Notes: generated from the letters alone by a model not told the origin. A stretch of DNA of 49,531 bases from Nonomuraea lactucae (GCF_003313395.1 NZ_QNFZ01000291.1:1-49531), one strand, 5' to 3'. Shown: positions 27,627 through 36,000, counted from the first letter of the stretch. Program-made: numbers and translations.

Positions 27627-27740
27627 GGCGAGATCGCGGCCTCGCTGGTGATCGCACAGCGCACCGCGGAAAGTCACGTGGAGCACATCCTCGACAAGCT
27701 CGGCTTCACGTCAAGGCCCGACCACCACTCCTCCACTTGA
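27627..27740 (+). pseudogene. Remnant of a LuxR-type helix-turn-helix C-terminus
   Basis: The frame reads [20 protein letters not shown], then [17 protein letters not shown] and stop. This is the recognition-helix end of a LuxR-family DNA-binding domain. No start, sensor or ATPase part precedes it; only about 50 bases separate it from hyuB. It is a decayed gene end, marking a deletion or rearrangement scar between the hyu genes and the sugar-binding protein. Confidence 0.75.
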
Positions 27741-27771
27741 CACCACCGTGCCGTGCTCAGCGGCGGAGGGG

Positions 27772-28779
27772 TCAATCCCAGCAGTACTGACGGCCGAAGA
27801 AGCTGTCCTTGGACTCGATGCCGGGGGCGGGCTTGTCGGTGATGAGCCTGACGCCGGTGTCGGTGTAACCGGACACCTTCGTGCCGGACTCGGCGAACTC
27901 GACGACGGCCTGGACACCCATCTCGGCCATCTTCAGCGGGTACTGCTGCGAGGTGGCCGCGATCTGGCCGATCTCCACAGCCTGAACCCCTACACAGCCG
28001 CCGTCGACCGACACGAGGAGCACGTCCTTCTCCACGCCTGCGGCCTTCAGGGCGGCGTAGGCGCCGAAAGCGGTGGGCTCGTTGACGGTGTACACCACGT
28101 TCAGATCCGGAGCCTGCCGCAGGCACGAGTGCATCGCGATCCGGCCCTTGGTCCGGTCGGCGTACGTGTCGCGGGAGCAGACGATCGAGGGGTCGCCCTC
28201 GGGGATGCCGAAGCCGTTCAGGAACCCGTTGTGCCGGATCCGGCTGGTGGAGCTGCCCGGCGCCGTGTCCAGGGTGACGATCTTGGCCTCCTTGCCGCGC
28301 ATCATGGCCTTGGCGTACGAGCCGATCAGCTGGCCTGCCTTGAAATTGTCCGTGGCGAACAGCGCGTCGGTGGCGTTCTGCGGCTTGGTGGGCGTGTCCA
28401 GCGCGATGACCAGCACCCCGGCGGCCCGCGCCTTCCTGATGGACGGCACGATCGCCGCGGCGTCGCTCGGCGTGATCAGGATGCCCTTGACGCCCGCCCG
28501 CACCATGGACTCGACAGCGGTCGCCTGACCGGCGTTGTCGCCCTCGAACCGACCGGCCGCGGTTATCAGAGTGGCGCTCTGGGCCGTGGCCATCGCCTGC
28601 GCGCCCTGTCTCATCGTCCGGAAGAACGGGTTCGTCTCCGTCTTGGTGATCAACCCGACCTTGATCTCAGGTCTCCCCGCCTCACGAACGACGCCGGGAC
28701 CGCAGCCGGCCCGCACCGTGGCCGCGGCGACGACGACGCAGGCCGCGACCCCGACGACGGCTCGTACGGTGTGACGCAT
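27772..28779 (-). CDS. Sugar ABC transporter substrate-binding lipoprotein (RbsB-like), orphan
   Basis: A 335-residue binding protein. An N-terminal signal peptide is followed by a lipobox-like VRAGC, then GLITKTETNPFFRTMRQGA and GVKGILITPSDAAAIVPSI. LVIALDTP and NEPTAFGAYAALKAAG match the periplasmic-binding-protein 4 (ribose/fructose/autoinducer-2-like) fold. It would capture a sugar at the cell surface for an ABC importer. No permease or ATPase gene adjoins it, so it is an orphan, possibly left from a lost operon. The gene diverges from helR. Confidence 0.85.
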   Translation of the reverse strand: MRHTVRAVVGVAACVVVAAATVRAGCGPGVVREAGRPEIKVGLITKTETNPFFRTMRQGAQAMATAQSATLITAAGRFEGDNAGQATAVESMVRAGVKGILITPSDAAAIVPSIRKARAAGVLVIALDTPTKPQNATDALFATDNFKAGQLIGSYAKAMMRGKEAKIVTLDTAPGSSTSRIRHNGFLNGFGIPEGDPSIVCSRDTYADRTKGRIAMHSCLRQAPDLNVVYTVNEPTAFGAYAALKAAGVEKDVLLVSVDGGCVGVQAVEIGQIAATSQQYPLKMAEMGVQAVVEFAESGTKVSGYTDTGVRLITDKPAPGIESKDSFFGRQYCWD

Positions 28780-28934
28780 GCCAGGTTCCCAGGCCTCTCG
28801 GATGATCGGTGAGAGTGGCCATCACCCTGTGTCAGGATGAGTGACTTTCCCTGAGAAAACGTCCATTCCGCGGCAAGGACTTGGCAAAACGGGGGCGAGG
28901 AAAGGGGAGTACCCGCGCCTTTCCACTCTCACCG

Positions 28935-28940
28935 TATAGC
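28935..28940 (+). promoter_or_regulatory. Candidate -10 box of helR
   Basis: TATAGC lies 7 bases upstream of the rifamycin-associated-element-like inverted repeat and 115 bases before the helR start. No convincing -35 was seen. Confidence 0.35.
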
Positions 28941-28947
28941 GCACCGG

Positions 28948-28966
28948 GGGGCTTGCGGCAAGACCC
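28948..28966 (+). promoter_or_regulatory. Rifamycin-associated-element-like inverted repeat
   Basis: The 19 bases GGGGCTTGCGGCAAGACCC form two 9-base arms around one G, matching at 8 of 9 positions. From memory, this closely matches the rifamycin-associated element (RAE) found before rifamycin-inducible genes of actinomycetes, including helR. It sits just after a candidate -10 box and 89 bases before the helicase start, so it should confer rifamycin-inducible expression. Confidence 0.8.
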
Positions 28967-29055
28967 GGGTCGTGCCGCACAATCGTCGGCCGAGGCCGGC
29001 CACGGAGTCCACGCCAGGCGGCGTCGTCGAGCACTTTCAGATCGGAGCTGATGAC

Positions 29056-31209
29056 GTGAACCCCCTCACCACCAGTGCGTTCGACCTTCCCGATCACCTC
29101 TCGCCCAAGGCCGGCCCGACGCTGATCGCCGCCGATGAGCAGCACTTCGCGGCCATCGAGGAGAGCCTCCAGCAGTCGATCGCCGACCTGTCCGACCGCC
29201 TCGACGCCGAACGCAGGGCGCCCGGCGGCGCAGGCCGGCAGGCGATGGACCGGGACATGGAGATCCACCGGCTGACCGCTCGCCTGCGCGCCCTGCGTCG
29301 CTTCGGCTTGGACCTGTGCCTCGGGCGCATGGTCAGCGCGGACGACCCCGACCCCGTGTACGTCGGACGACTTGGCCTTGTCGACAGCGCGGGCCGTCGG
29401 CTGCTGATCGACTGGCGCTCCCCCGCGGCTGAGCCGTTCTTCGGAGCGACCCACGCCAACCCGATGGGTCTGGCGAGCCGCCGCAGGTATCGCTGGACCC
29501 GCGGCCGGATCAGCGACTACTGGGACGAGGTCTTCACAGTGGACGGGTTCGACGGGCACGCCGCGCTCGACGACCAGTCCGCCTTCATCGCCGGCCTGGG
29601 CGGCAACCGGTCGTCCCGGATGCGAGACGTGCTCGGCACCATCCAGGCCGACCAGGACGCCGTCATCCGCGCGGGATCCCGCGGCGCTCTGGTCGTCGAC
29701 GGCGGCCCGGGTACGGGGAAGACCGTCGTCGCTCTGCACCGCTCCGCCTACCTCCTCTACTCCGACCCCCGCCTCGGTCACCGCCGGGGCGGCGTGCTGT
29801 TCGTCGGCCCGCACCAGCCCTACCTGGCCTACGTCGCCGACGTCCTCCCCAGCCTCGGAGAGGAGGGCGTGCAGATCTGCACCCTGCGGGACCTCGTCGC
29901 CGAGGGAGCCGCGGCGGCGATCGAGCCCGACCCGGACGTGGCCCGGCTGAAGGCGTCCGCGAACCTGGTGAAGGCGATCGAGCCGGCCGTCAGGTTCTAC
30001 GAGAACCCGCCCACCCAGGGGATGACGGTCACGACCCACTGGTCCGACATCTGGCTGAGCGCCGACGACTGGGCCGAGGCGTTCGAAGCACCGGAACCCG
30101 GCACTCCGCACAACGAGGCGCGCGACCAGATCTGGGAGGAACTGCTCACGATCGTGGCGGACAAGCACGACGACGACGAGGACGTCTCGGCCGACATGCT
30201 CCGCGGATCGCTGCTGCGGAACGGGGAGCTGCTCACGACCTTCAACCGTGCGTGGCCGCTGCTCGAAGCGGCCGACCTCGTCGCAGACCTGTGGTCGGTG
30301 CCCGCCTACCTGCGGATGTGCGCGCCCTGGCTCGACTCCGACGACGTCCGGAAGCTGCAGCGCGGGGACGCCCAGGCCTGGACGGTGTCCGACCTGCCGC
30401 TCCTTGACGCGGCACGGCAGCGGCTCGGCGACCCGGAGGCGTCACGACGAAAGCGCCGGCACGACGCCTCCGTCGCCGCCCAACGCGAACGCATGGCGCA
30501 GGTCGTCGACAACCTGCTCGAGGCCGATGACGACGGTGAAGGTCTGGTGACGATGCTGCGCGGACAGGACATGCGGAACACCCTGGTCGACGAGACTGCA
30601 CTGCCCGGCACCGACCCGGACCGGCTCGCCGGCCCGTTCGCGCACATCGTCGTGGACGAGGCTCAGGAACTCACCGACGCGGAGTGGCAGATGCTGCTGC
30701 TCCGCTGCCCGTCCCGGAGCTTCACCATCGTCGGGGACCGTGCCCAGGCCAGGCACGGGTTCGCCGAGTCGTGGCGGGAACGGCTCGACCGGATCGGCCT
30801 CGACGAGATCAACCTGACCTCCCTGAGCATCAACTACCGGACACCGGAGGAGGTCATGGCGGAAGCCGAGCCGGTCATCCGGGCCGTGCTCCCGGACGCC
30901 AACGTGCCGACCTCCATCCGCCGCAGCGGCGTCCCCGTCGTCCACGGATCCGCTTCGGACCTGAGCTCGATCCTCGACACCTGGCACGCCGCGCACGCCG
31001 AAGGCATCGCCTGCGTCATCGGCGATCCCACATTCCAGGAGACGTCCCGCGTCCGGTCGCTGACCCCGGAGCTCGCGAAGGGGCTCGAGTTCGACCTGGT
31101 CGTCCTCATCGACCCAGAGGCGTTCGGCCGGGGCATCGAAGGAGCGGTCGACCGCTATGTCGCGATGACCCGAGCGACCCGGCAACTCGTCATCCTCACG
31201 AGCCCCTGA
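29056..31209 (+). CDS. helR: HelD-family helicase-like protein, probable HelR (rifamycin protection)
   Basis: A 717-residue superfamily 1 helicase-like protein. The N-terminal region, with DEQHFAAIEESLQQSIADL, can form the coiled coil typical of HelD proteins. Walker A is GGPGTGKTVVALHR near residues 216-229, motif II is VVDEAQELTDAEWQMLLLRC, and TIVGDRAQA and LELAKGLEF-like ELAKGLEFDLVVLID follow. HelD recycles stalled RNA polymerase. HelR relatives displace rifamycins from the polymerase. The RAE-like repeat upstream favours HelR over a DNA-repair role. The GTG at 29056 has GGAG eight bases upstream; the frame extends further up, but that would run through the regulatory element. Confidence 0.88.
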   Translation: MNPLTTSAFDLPDHLSPKAGPTLIAADEQHFAAIEESLQQSIADLSDRLDAERRAPGGAGRQAMDRDMEIHRLTARLRALRRFGLDLCLGRMVSADDPDPVYVGRLGLVDSAGRRLLIDWRSPAAEPFFGATHANPMGLASRRRYRWTRGRISDYWDEVFTVDGFDGHAALDDQSAFIAGLGGNRSSRMRDVLGTIQADQDAVIRAGSRGALVVDGGPGTGKTVVALHRSAYLLYSDPRLGHRRGGVLFVGPHQPYLAYVADVLPSLGEEGVQICTLRDLVAEGAAAAIEPDPDVARLKASANLVKAIEPAVRFYENPPTQGMTVTTHWSDIWLSADDWAEAFEAPEPGTPHNEARDQIWEELLTIVADKHDDDEDVSADMLRGSLLRNGELLTTFNRAWPLLEAADLVADLWSVPAYLRMCAPWLDSDDVRKLQRGDAQAWTVSDLPLLDAARQRLGDPEASRRKRRHDASVAAQRERMAQVVDNLLEADDDGEGLVTMLRGQDMRNTLVDETALPGTDPDRLAGPFAHIVVDEAQELTDAEWQMLLLRCPSRSFTIVGDRAQARHGFAESWRERLDRIGLDEINLTSLSINYRTPEEVMAEAEPVIRAVLPDANVPTSIRRSGVPVVHGSASDLSSILDTWHAAHAEGIACVIGDPTFQETSRVRSLTPELAKGLEFDLVVLIDPEAFGRGIEGAVDRYVAMTRATRQLVILTSP

Positions 31210-31211
31210 CT

Positions 31212-31388
31212 CTCCGCACGGCTCAGAGCGGAACGCCACCAGGCCTTGCGGTCGCATCGACGAGCCAATCGCTCGTAGCCATGTGCGACATGCAGCACTT
31301 TCACGTCCTCGACCGCCCGCAGCGCGTCGATGTAGTCGGTCGCGACCACGCCCAGGCCGCGCCGAGCCGGGAGCCGATCTGTGGACAA
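31212..31388 (-). other. Unrecognised short open frame between helR and the Lrp gene
   Basis: On the minus strand a TTG at 31388 opens a frame with protein-like composition: DRLPARRGLGVVATDY, then VEDVKVLHVAHGYERLARRC. It runs into the 3' end of helR (to 31155). It follows the Lrp-family gene by only 6 bases. I do not recognise it. It may be the remnant of a gene cut by the helR boundary, or a chance frame. Confidence 0.25.
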
Positions 31389-31394
31389 GGGTGC

Positions 31395-31877
31395 TCAGAG
31401 TTTCCGTGCGGCTTTCCGCAGTAGAGGGGCGATGCGGTAGTCGACAAGCTCACGCATGACCAGGGCGGTGTTGGTGCGCTCGACGCCGGGGATGGCAAGA
31501 ATCTGGCCGGCTATGCGATAGAGGTCGTCAGCGTCGACGGCGACCGCGTGCACAAGGAGATCGATCTGGCCGCTGATGCCGTGGACCTGCAGTACCTCGG
31601 GTATGGCCCGGAGAGCAGCCGCGACATCATCGAGCAGGCGCTGGGTGACCTGTGTGGTGATGAACGCCGTGAGCGGATAGCCAAGTGCCTCGGGAGCGAT
31701 TCGCCGTTCGAGCGATTCCAATGTCCTGTTGCCCTCGAACCTGCCAAGTCTGGCATGCGCCGTGTTGCGGGAGACGCCGACCTGCTGGGCCAAGGCGACG
31801 GTCGTCGCCTGCGGATTCTCGATGAGCGCCAAGAGCAGCGCGGCGTCGATGGCATCGACCTTGTTCGTTCTTGGCAT
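31395..31877 (-). CDS. Lrp/AsnC-family transcription regulator
   Basis: A 160-residue regulator. An N-terminal helix-turn-helix begins VDAIDAALLLALIENPQAT and continues VALAQQVGVSRNTAHARLGRFE. The C-terminal RAM domain senses small ligands, usually amino acids (TQVTQRLLDDVAAAL, VLQVHGISGQIDLLVHAVAV). The ATG at 31877 has GGAAG about 9 bases upstream. It diverges from the AceE-like gene across a 159-base gap holding a perfect 9-bp inverted repeat, so it most likely controls that gene and itself. The amino-acid or keto-acid ligand is unknown. Confidence 0.92.
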   Translation of the reverse strand: MPRTNKVDAIDAALLLALIENPQATTVALAQQVGVSRNTAHARLGRFEGNRTLESLERRIAPEALGYPLTAFITTQVTQRLLDDVAAALRAIPEVLQVHGISGQIDLLVHAVAVDADDLYRIAGQILAIPGVERTNTALVMRELVDYRIAPLLRKAARKL

Positions 31878-31939
31878 TTTGCGTACTTCCTTCAGCTCGC
31901 CAACCCGGCCGGTGTGCAGAATGCTCAAAATGCCCTGCA

Positions 31940-31995
31940 TCGATTGCGCTATCGAGCAGTTCATGATCCCCTTGGATGACATATTACGCAATCGA
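31940..31995. promoter_or_regulatory. Inverted repeat, candidate Lrp operator
   Basis: TCGATTGCG at 31940-31948 and its exact reverse complement CGCAATCGA at 31987-31995 lie 38 bases apart in the divergent gap between the Lrp gene and the AceE-like gene. Centre-to-centre spacing is 47 bases. Well-separated half sites suit Lrp-type octamers that wrap DNA. Confidence 0.6.
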
Positions 31996-32036
31996 CGGGC
32001 CGATAGCCGGAGCGCTGGGAAGGAAGGGCGCCAACC

Positions 32037-34355
32037 ATGAGTACCCCCGCACCGGCCCGCCAGACCTCAGGCGACGACCTCATCGGTGAGATCGAGGATC
32101 GGGTGCTGTGGTTGGCGACCGCGATCGTCGATCACGCGAATCGAGTGCGGCCGAACCCGTCCGGGCTCAAGGTTGGTGGACATCAGGCGTCGAGCGCGTC
32201 GATGGCGTCGATAATGACGGCACTGTGGTTCCATCACCTCCGGCCGGAAGATCGCGTTTCGGTGAAGCCGCACGCGGCGCCGGTCCTGCATGCGATCAAC
32301 TATCTGCTCGGTGAGCTTGACGAGTCCTATCTGACCCGGCTACGCGAGTTCGGAGGGATTCAGAGCTACCCGAGTCGGTCCAAGGATCCGGATCCGGTCG
32401 ACTACTCGACGGGGTCTGTCGGCATCGGGGCAACCGCGCCGATCTGGGGAGCGATCGCCAGGCGCTACGTCGACATGAGCTTCGGCGGCGCGGGCCAGGG
32501 CCGTCAGTACTCTCTGCTCGGGGACGCCGAGCTGGACGAGGGCGCGATCTGGGAGGCGATCGTCGATCCGATCGTCGCCGAACTCGGTGAGATCGTATGG
32601 ATCGTTGACCTGAATCGTCAGTCCCTGGACCGCGTTGTGCCCAACATCGCCGCCGACCGTCTGCAGGGGATGTTCGCCTCCGCCGGCTGGCAGGTCATAA
32701 CGCTGAAGTACGGCCAGTTGCTGGAAGAGCTGTTCGCCCGCCCCGGGGGCGAGGCGCTGCGCCTGCGCGTCGATGAGATGTCCAACCCGGAGTACCAGCG
32801 GCTGCTCCGTTGCGACGCGCAGGCCTTGCGAGAGCGACTGCCTGGGCAAGGCCCCCTCGCACGTGAGATCGCGACGATCATCGACGACCTGGACGACGCC
32901 ACTCTGCTGGCGGCTGTGCGAAATCTCGGGGGACATGACTTTCGCGCGATCGACCTCGCTCTCAGTTCCATTGACGACACCCGCCCTACAGTGATCTTCG
33001 CCTACACGATCAAGGGCCACCGTCTGCCGAGTCAGGGCCACCCACAGAACCACTCCTCGTTGCTGAACGCGGAGCAGATGCGTGCACTGTCGGCACAGCT
33101 CGGCGCTGACTTCGACGATCCGTGGCTCCCGTTCCCGGAGGGCAGCGCGGCCTCGCGCTTGTGCATCGACACGGCCACCCGACTGCGTCGGCACAACCAG
33201 CCCATATCCGCGCCACCCGCTGTGCCTGCCGACATCGGCCGTACTCCTTCGGGTACGGCCACCACCCAAGCGGCACTGGGCAGAGCCCTGCTGGACCTGA
33301 CTCGCGAAGCGCCGGAGGCCGCCCGCCGCGTCGTCACGGTGAGCCCTGACGTCACGTCCAGCACCAACCTCGGCGGCTGGGTCAACAAGGTCGGCATCTG
33401 GTCGCCGACAGAGCGGACCGACTGGTTCGCCGACGACACCGAAACCATCCTGCACTGGCGAGAGCGACCCAGCGGTCAACACATCGAACTGGGCATCGCC
33501 GAAACCAACCTCGTGGGCATGCTAGGAGAGCTTGGCGCGACCTGGAGCCGGTGGGGACACCCCCTGCTGCCTATTGGAGTGCTGTACGACCCTTTCGTGG
33601 AGCGCGCCCTCGAACCCTGGGCGTTCGGCATCTACGCCGGCGGACAGTCGATCCTGGTCGGAACTCCGTCAGGTGTCAGCTTGGCCCCTGAAGGCGGCGC
33701 GCACCAGTCCATCAAAACCCCGTCCATCGGCATCGAACAGCCAGGATGCATCGCATACGAACCAGCGTTCGCCATCGACACCGAGTGGACCCTGCTGGCC
33801 AGCTTGGCCAGGCTGGGCAGGCCGAACGGGTCCTCGGCCTACCTGCGCCTGTCCACCCGGCCAGTGAACCAGCTACTGGCCGCGGTACCCCCTGATCCCG
33901 CGGCCAGGGAACGGCGACGGTCGCAAGTGGTTGCGGGCGCCTATCCCTTGCGGCGCAGTGACAACGCAAGGGTCACGATCGCCGCTATGGGCGCCGTCGT
34001 TCCCGAGGCGATCGCCGCAAGTGAACAACTCGAACAACTCGGGATCGAGGCCGACGTGATCTGCGTGACCAGCCCAGGGCTGATCTTTGCCGCCATGCGC
34101 GCTCGGCAAGGCCAGGGGGAGGCCGAAACATGGATACTCGACGAGGCCTTTCCGGCCGATCGGGCGACCCCACTCGTCACCGTGCTGGACGGTCACCCCC
34201 ACGCTCTGGCCTTCCTGGCCGGAATCAACCAGGTGCCCAGCACGAACTTGGGAGTCACGGGATTCGGCCAGTCCGGCGCCCTGAACGATGTGCAGCAATA
34301 CCACGGGCTGGACGTCAACAGCATCATCTACGCCGCCCTCGACCTGGCCGAATGA
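32037..34355 (+). CDS. AceE-like (homodimeric E1) transketolase-family enzyme, short form
   Basis: A 772-residue thiamine-diphosphate enzyme resembling homodimeric pyruvate dehydrogenase E1 and transketolase. PSGLKVGGHQASSASMASIM and VDYSTGSVGIGATAPIWGA open the cofactor domain. The thiamine motif region reads GDAELDEGAIWEAI, ending in DLNRQSLDR. The second half has the pyrimidine-binding and C-terminal transketolase domains (HIELGIAETNLVGMLGELG). Canonical AceE is near 890-920 residues, so this is about 130 shorter. The reaction is probably oxidative decarboxylation of a 2-keto acid or C2 transfer. ATG at 32037 has GGAAGG upstream. It diverges from an Lrp regulator, which hints at a branched-chain or other amino-acid-derived keto acid. 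Confidence 0.82.
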   Translation: MSTPAPARQTSGDDLIGEIEDRVLWLATAIVDHANRVRPNPSGLKVGGHQASSASMASIMTALWFHHLRPEDRVSVKPHAAPVLHAINYLLGELDESYLTRLREFGGIQSYPSRSKDPDPVDYSTGSVGIGATAPIWGAIARRYVDMSFGGAGQGRQYSLLGDAELDEGAIWEAIVDPIVAELGEIVWIVDLNRQSLDRVVPNIAADRLQGMFASAGWQVITLKYGQLLEELFARPGGEALRLRVDEMSNPEYQRLLRCDAQALRERLPGQGPLAREIATIIDDLDDATLLAAVRNLGGHDFRAIDLALSSIDDTRPTVIFAYTIKGHRLPSQGHPQNHSSLLNAEQMRALSAQLGADFDDPWLPFPEGSAASRLCIDTATRLRRHNQPISAPPAVPADIGRTPSGTATTQAALGRALLDLTREAPEAARRVVTVSPDVTSSTNLGGWVNKVGIWSPTERTDWFADDTETILHWRERPSGQHIELGIAETNLVGMLGELGATWSRWGHPLLPIGVLYDPFVERALEPWAFGIYAGGQSILVGTPSGVSLAPEGGAHQSIKTPSIGIEQPGCIAYEPAFAIDTEWTLLASLARLGRPNGSSAYLRLSTRPVNQLLAAVPPDPAARERRRSQVVAGAYPLRRSDNARVTIAAMGAVVPEAIAASEQLEQLGIEADVICVTSPGLIFAAMRARQGQGEAETWILDEAFPADRATPLVTVLDGHPHALAFLAGINQVPSTNLGVTGFGQSGALNDVQQYHGLDVNSIIYAALDLAE

Positions 34356-34451
34356 GACGACTTCGAGCCGACGTCGCGCGACAGACAGTGACGCCTTTCG
34401 AGAGAACCATGGGGGGAGGCCGGGGCACGGGGATCGCAGAAGCTTCCGCGG

Positions 34452-34922
34452 TCAGCAGCAGCCGCCCGCCGCGCTGACCGACTCTGCGCTCTCCTTGTCG
34501 TCCGATGCGGTGCCGGAGTCACAGCACACCGAGGCGGTCTCCTTGTCCAGGGTGTCGGCATCGCCCTTGACCACGTACACCTCCCACGGCTCCGCGCCGG
34601 GCCCGTGGACCCAGACCTTGTCCTGGAGGGCGTAGCAGCAGGAGGTGTCGTTCTCCTCGAACGTGGCCAGCCCGGCGTCCTTGAGCCGCTGGGCGGCGGC
34701 GTTCACCTGCGCGGTCTCCTCGACCTCGACGCCGAGGTGGTCCATGCGGGTCGCCTCGCCCTCCGAGCCCTCGATCAGGACGAGCTTGAGCGGGGGGTCG
34801 GCGATGGCGAAGTTGGCGTACCCGGGGCGGCGCTTGGCCGGCTCGGTGCCGAAAAGCTTGGAGTAGAAGGTGATCGACCCTTCCAGGTCGGCGACGCGGA
34901 GGGCGAGCTGTACGCGAGACAT
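34452..34922 (-). CDS. arsI: ArsI/CadI-type C-As lyase (VOC fold)
   Basis: A 156-residue vicinal-oxygen-chelate protein. It starts MSRVQLALRVADLEGSITFY. Likely metal ligands are His62 in MDHLGVEVEE and the Glu in GAEPWEVYVV. The vicinal pair Cys95-Cys96 in NDTSCCYALQ binds the trivalent arsenical. ArsI cleaves the carbon-arsenic bond of methylarsenite and aromatic arsenicals. The C-terminal tail adds VCCDSG and a final GGCC, giving two more Cys pairs. The alternative name is cadmium-induced CadI. ATG at 34922 is chosen because the family starts there; the open frame extends 21 codons up. It diverges from arsR. Confidence 0.9.
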   Translation of the reverse strand: MSRVQLALRVADLEGSITFYSKLFGTEPAKRRPGYANFAIADPPLKLVLIEGSEGEATRMDHLGVEVEETAQVNAAAQRLKDAGLATFEENDTSCCYALQDKVWVHGPGAEPWEVYVVKGDADTLDKETASVCCDSGTASDDKESAESVSAAGGCC

Positions 34923-35012
34923 GACGACGATCTCCGATCCGTTGCTGCTTCGATGGATGTCTAAACAGCTCCGAGTTTGCGCCACTGCTTAGGGATCTGT
35001 CAAATTAGAGAC

Positions 35013-35399
35013 ATGTCGAAGCAAGAGCTGCCGCTAGTGCCGCCCTCCGGGTGCTGCGCACCGTTGGTCGCCGAGCCGGTCGCGGAAGTCGAAGCCGCTG
35101 AGCTGGCCCGGGTGTTCAAGGCCCTGGGTGACCCGATCCGGTTGCGCCTGCTGTCGCTGATCGGCGCGCACGAAGGCGGTCGCCAGGTGGGCGAAGGGGT
35201 GTGCGTGTGTGAGCTGACCGGCGCGTTCGAGGTGACCGCGCCGACGATCTCCCACCACCTCAAGGTGCTGCGCGAGGCGGGCCTGATCGACAGCGAGCGG
35301 CGCGGGACCTGGGTCTACTACTGGATCATCCCGGCCACACTCAAGCGCCTGACCGGCGTACTCGCCCTGCCGGAGGCGCTGACCGCGGACGCCCGGTGA
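35013..35399 (+). CDS. arsR: ArsR-family arsenite-responsive repressor 1
   Basis: A 128-residue winged-helix repressor. Possible arsenite ligands are the N-terminal pair Cys14-Cys15 and Cys64/Cys66 in VCVCELTGAF. This combination resembles the corynebacterial ArsR1 type (N-terminal Cys pair plus one in the helix region), as I recall. The recognition helix is PTISHHLKVLREAGL. It diverges from arsI, with 90 bases between, so it probably represses both directions. GTGA at its stop starts a broken aquaporin frame. Confidence 0.93.
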   Translation: MSKQELPLVPPSGCCAPLVAEPVAEVEAAELARVFKALGDPIRLRLLSLIGAHEGGRQVGEGVCVCELTGAFEVTAPTISHHLKVLREAGLIDSERRGTWVYYWIIPATLKRLTGVLALPEALTADAR

Positions 35400-35527
35400 G
35401 CCTGGCACGCCCGGTGAGCCTGGCACGCCGAGCACTGGCCGAATTCGGCGGCACCGCGGTGCTGGTGTGGCCGTGGTAGTCGGCACCCTGACCCTGTACG
35501 GCAGGCGAGCCGCCGCAGGCTTGCCCT
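35396..35527 (+). pseudogene. Broken aquaporin (AqpS-like) gene remnant
   Basis: A GTG overlapping the arsR stop begins MSLARPVSLARRALAEFGGT, then AVLVWPW and TAG at 35477-35479. SLARRALAEFxGTAxLV is how actinobacterial ars-operon aquaglyceroporins begin. The next frame continues VVVG, the expected sequel, before unrelated-looking residues and a TGA at 35527-35529. An 18-base unit is perfectly duplicated at 35392-35427, adding six codons at the start. About 200 residues of channel are missing. Gene order arsR, aquaporin, arsC matches known operons. Confidence 0.7.
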
Positions 35528-35544
35528 GATCAGGAGAGATCCCG

Positions 35545-36000
35545 ATGCCCGATCAGCCTGATGTGCAGCCACAGGTGTTGTTCGTGTGCGTCCACAACGC
35601 CGGCCGTTCTCAGATGGCCGCGGCCTTTCTCACCCACTTGGCGGGTGGTCGAATCCGTGTGCGCTCGGCCGGATCGGCCCCCGCCGATCAGGTGAACCCG
35701 GCCGTGGTCCAGGCGATGGCGGAAGTCGGCATCGACATCTCCGCCGAGATGCCCAAGGTGCTCACCGCCGACGCCGTCCGCTCCAGCGATGTCGTCATCA
35801 CCATGGGCTGCGGCGACGCCTGCCCGGTCTTCCCCGGCAAGCGCTATGAGGATTGGGTACTGGACGACCCGGCCGGACAGGGCGTCGAAGCCGTACGGCC
35901 CATCCGGGACACGATCGAGACCCGCGTCCGCACGCTGATCGCCGACCTCACTTCCCCTCCGGCAGACAGCACGGCCCCGCGAACGCCACCGCGAACCTGA
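35545..36000 (+). CDS. arsC: Arsenate reductase (low-molecular-weight phosphatase fold)
   Basis: A 151-residue reductase. The P-loop is VCVHNAGRSQMAAA with nucleophile Cys15. Cys89 and Cys93 in MGCGDACPVFPGKRYEDW are the relay cysteines, and DWVLDDPAG is typical of the class. It reduces arsenate to arsenite using thioredoxin or mycoredoxin. ATG at 35545 follows AGGAGAGA. The C-terminal tail after residue 140 is Pro/Thr-rich. The frame past the TGA stays open for another 34 codons, noted separately. It supplies arsenite for ArsM. Confidence 0.93.
   Translation: MPDQPDVQPQVLFVCVHNAGRSQMAAAFLTHLAGGRIRVRSAGSAPADQVNPAVVQAMAEVGIDISAEMPKVLTADAVRSSDVVITMGCGDACPVFPGKRYEDWVLDDPAGQGVEAVRPIRDTIETRVRTLIADLTSPPADSTAPRTPPRT

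Noticed and set aside
29056-31209. Calling the helicase a UvrD/Rep DNA-repair enzyme
   Set aside because: N-terminal coiled-coil region, HelD-like motifs and the RAE-like repeat favour a polymerase-acting HelD/HelR protein.
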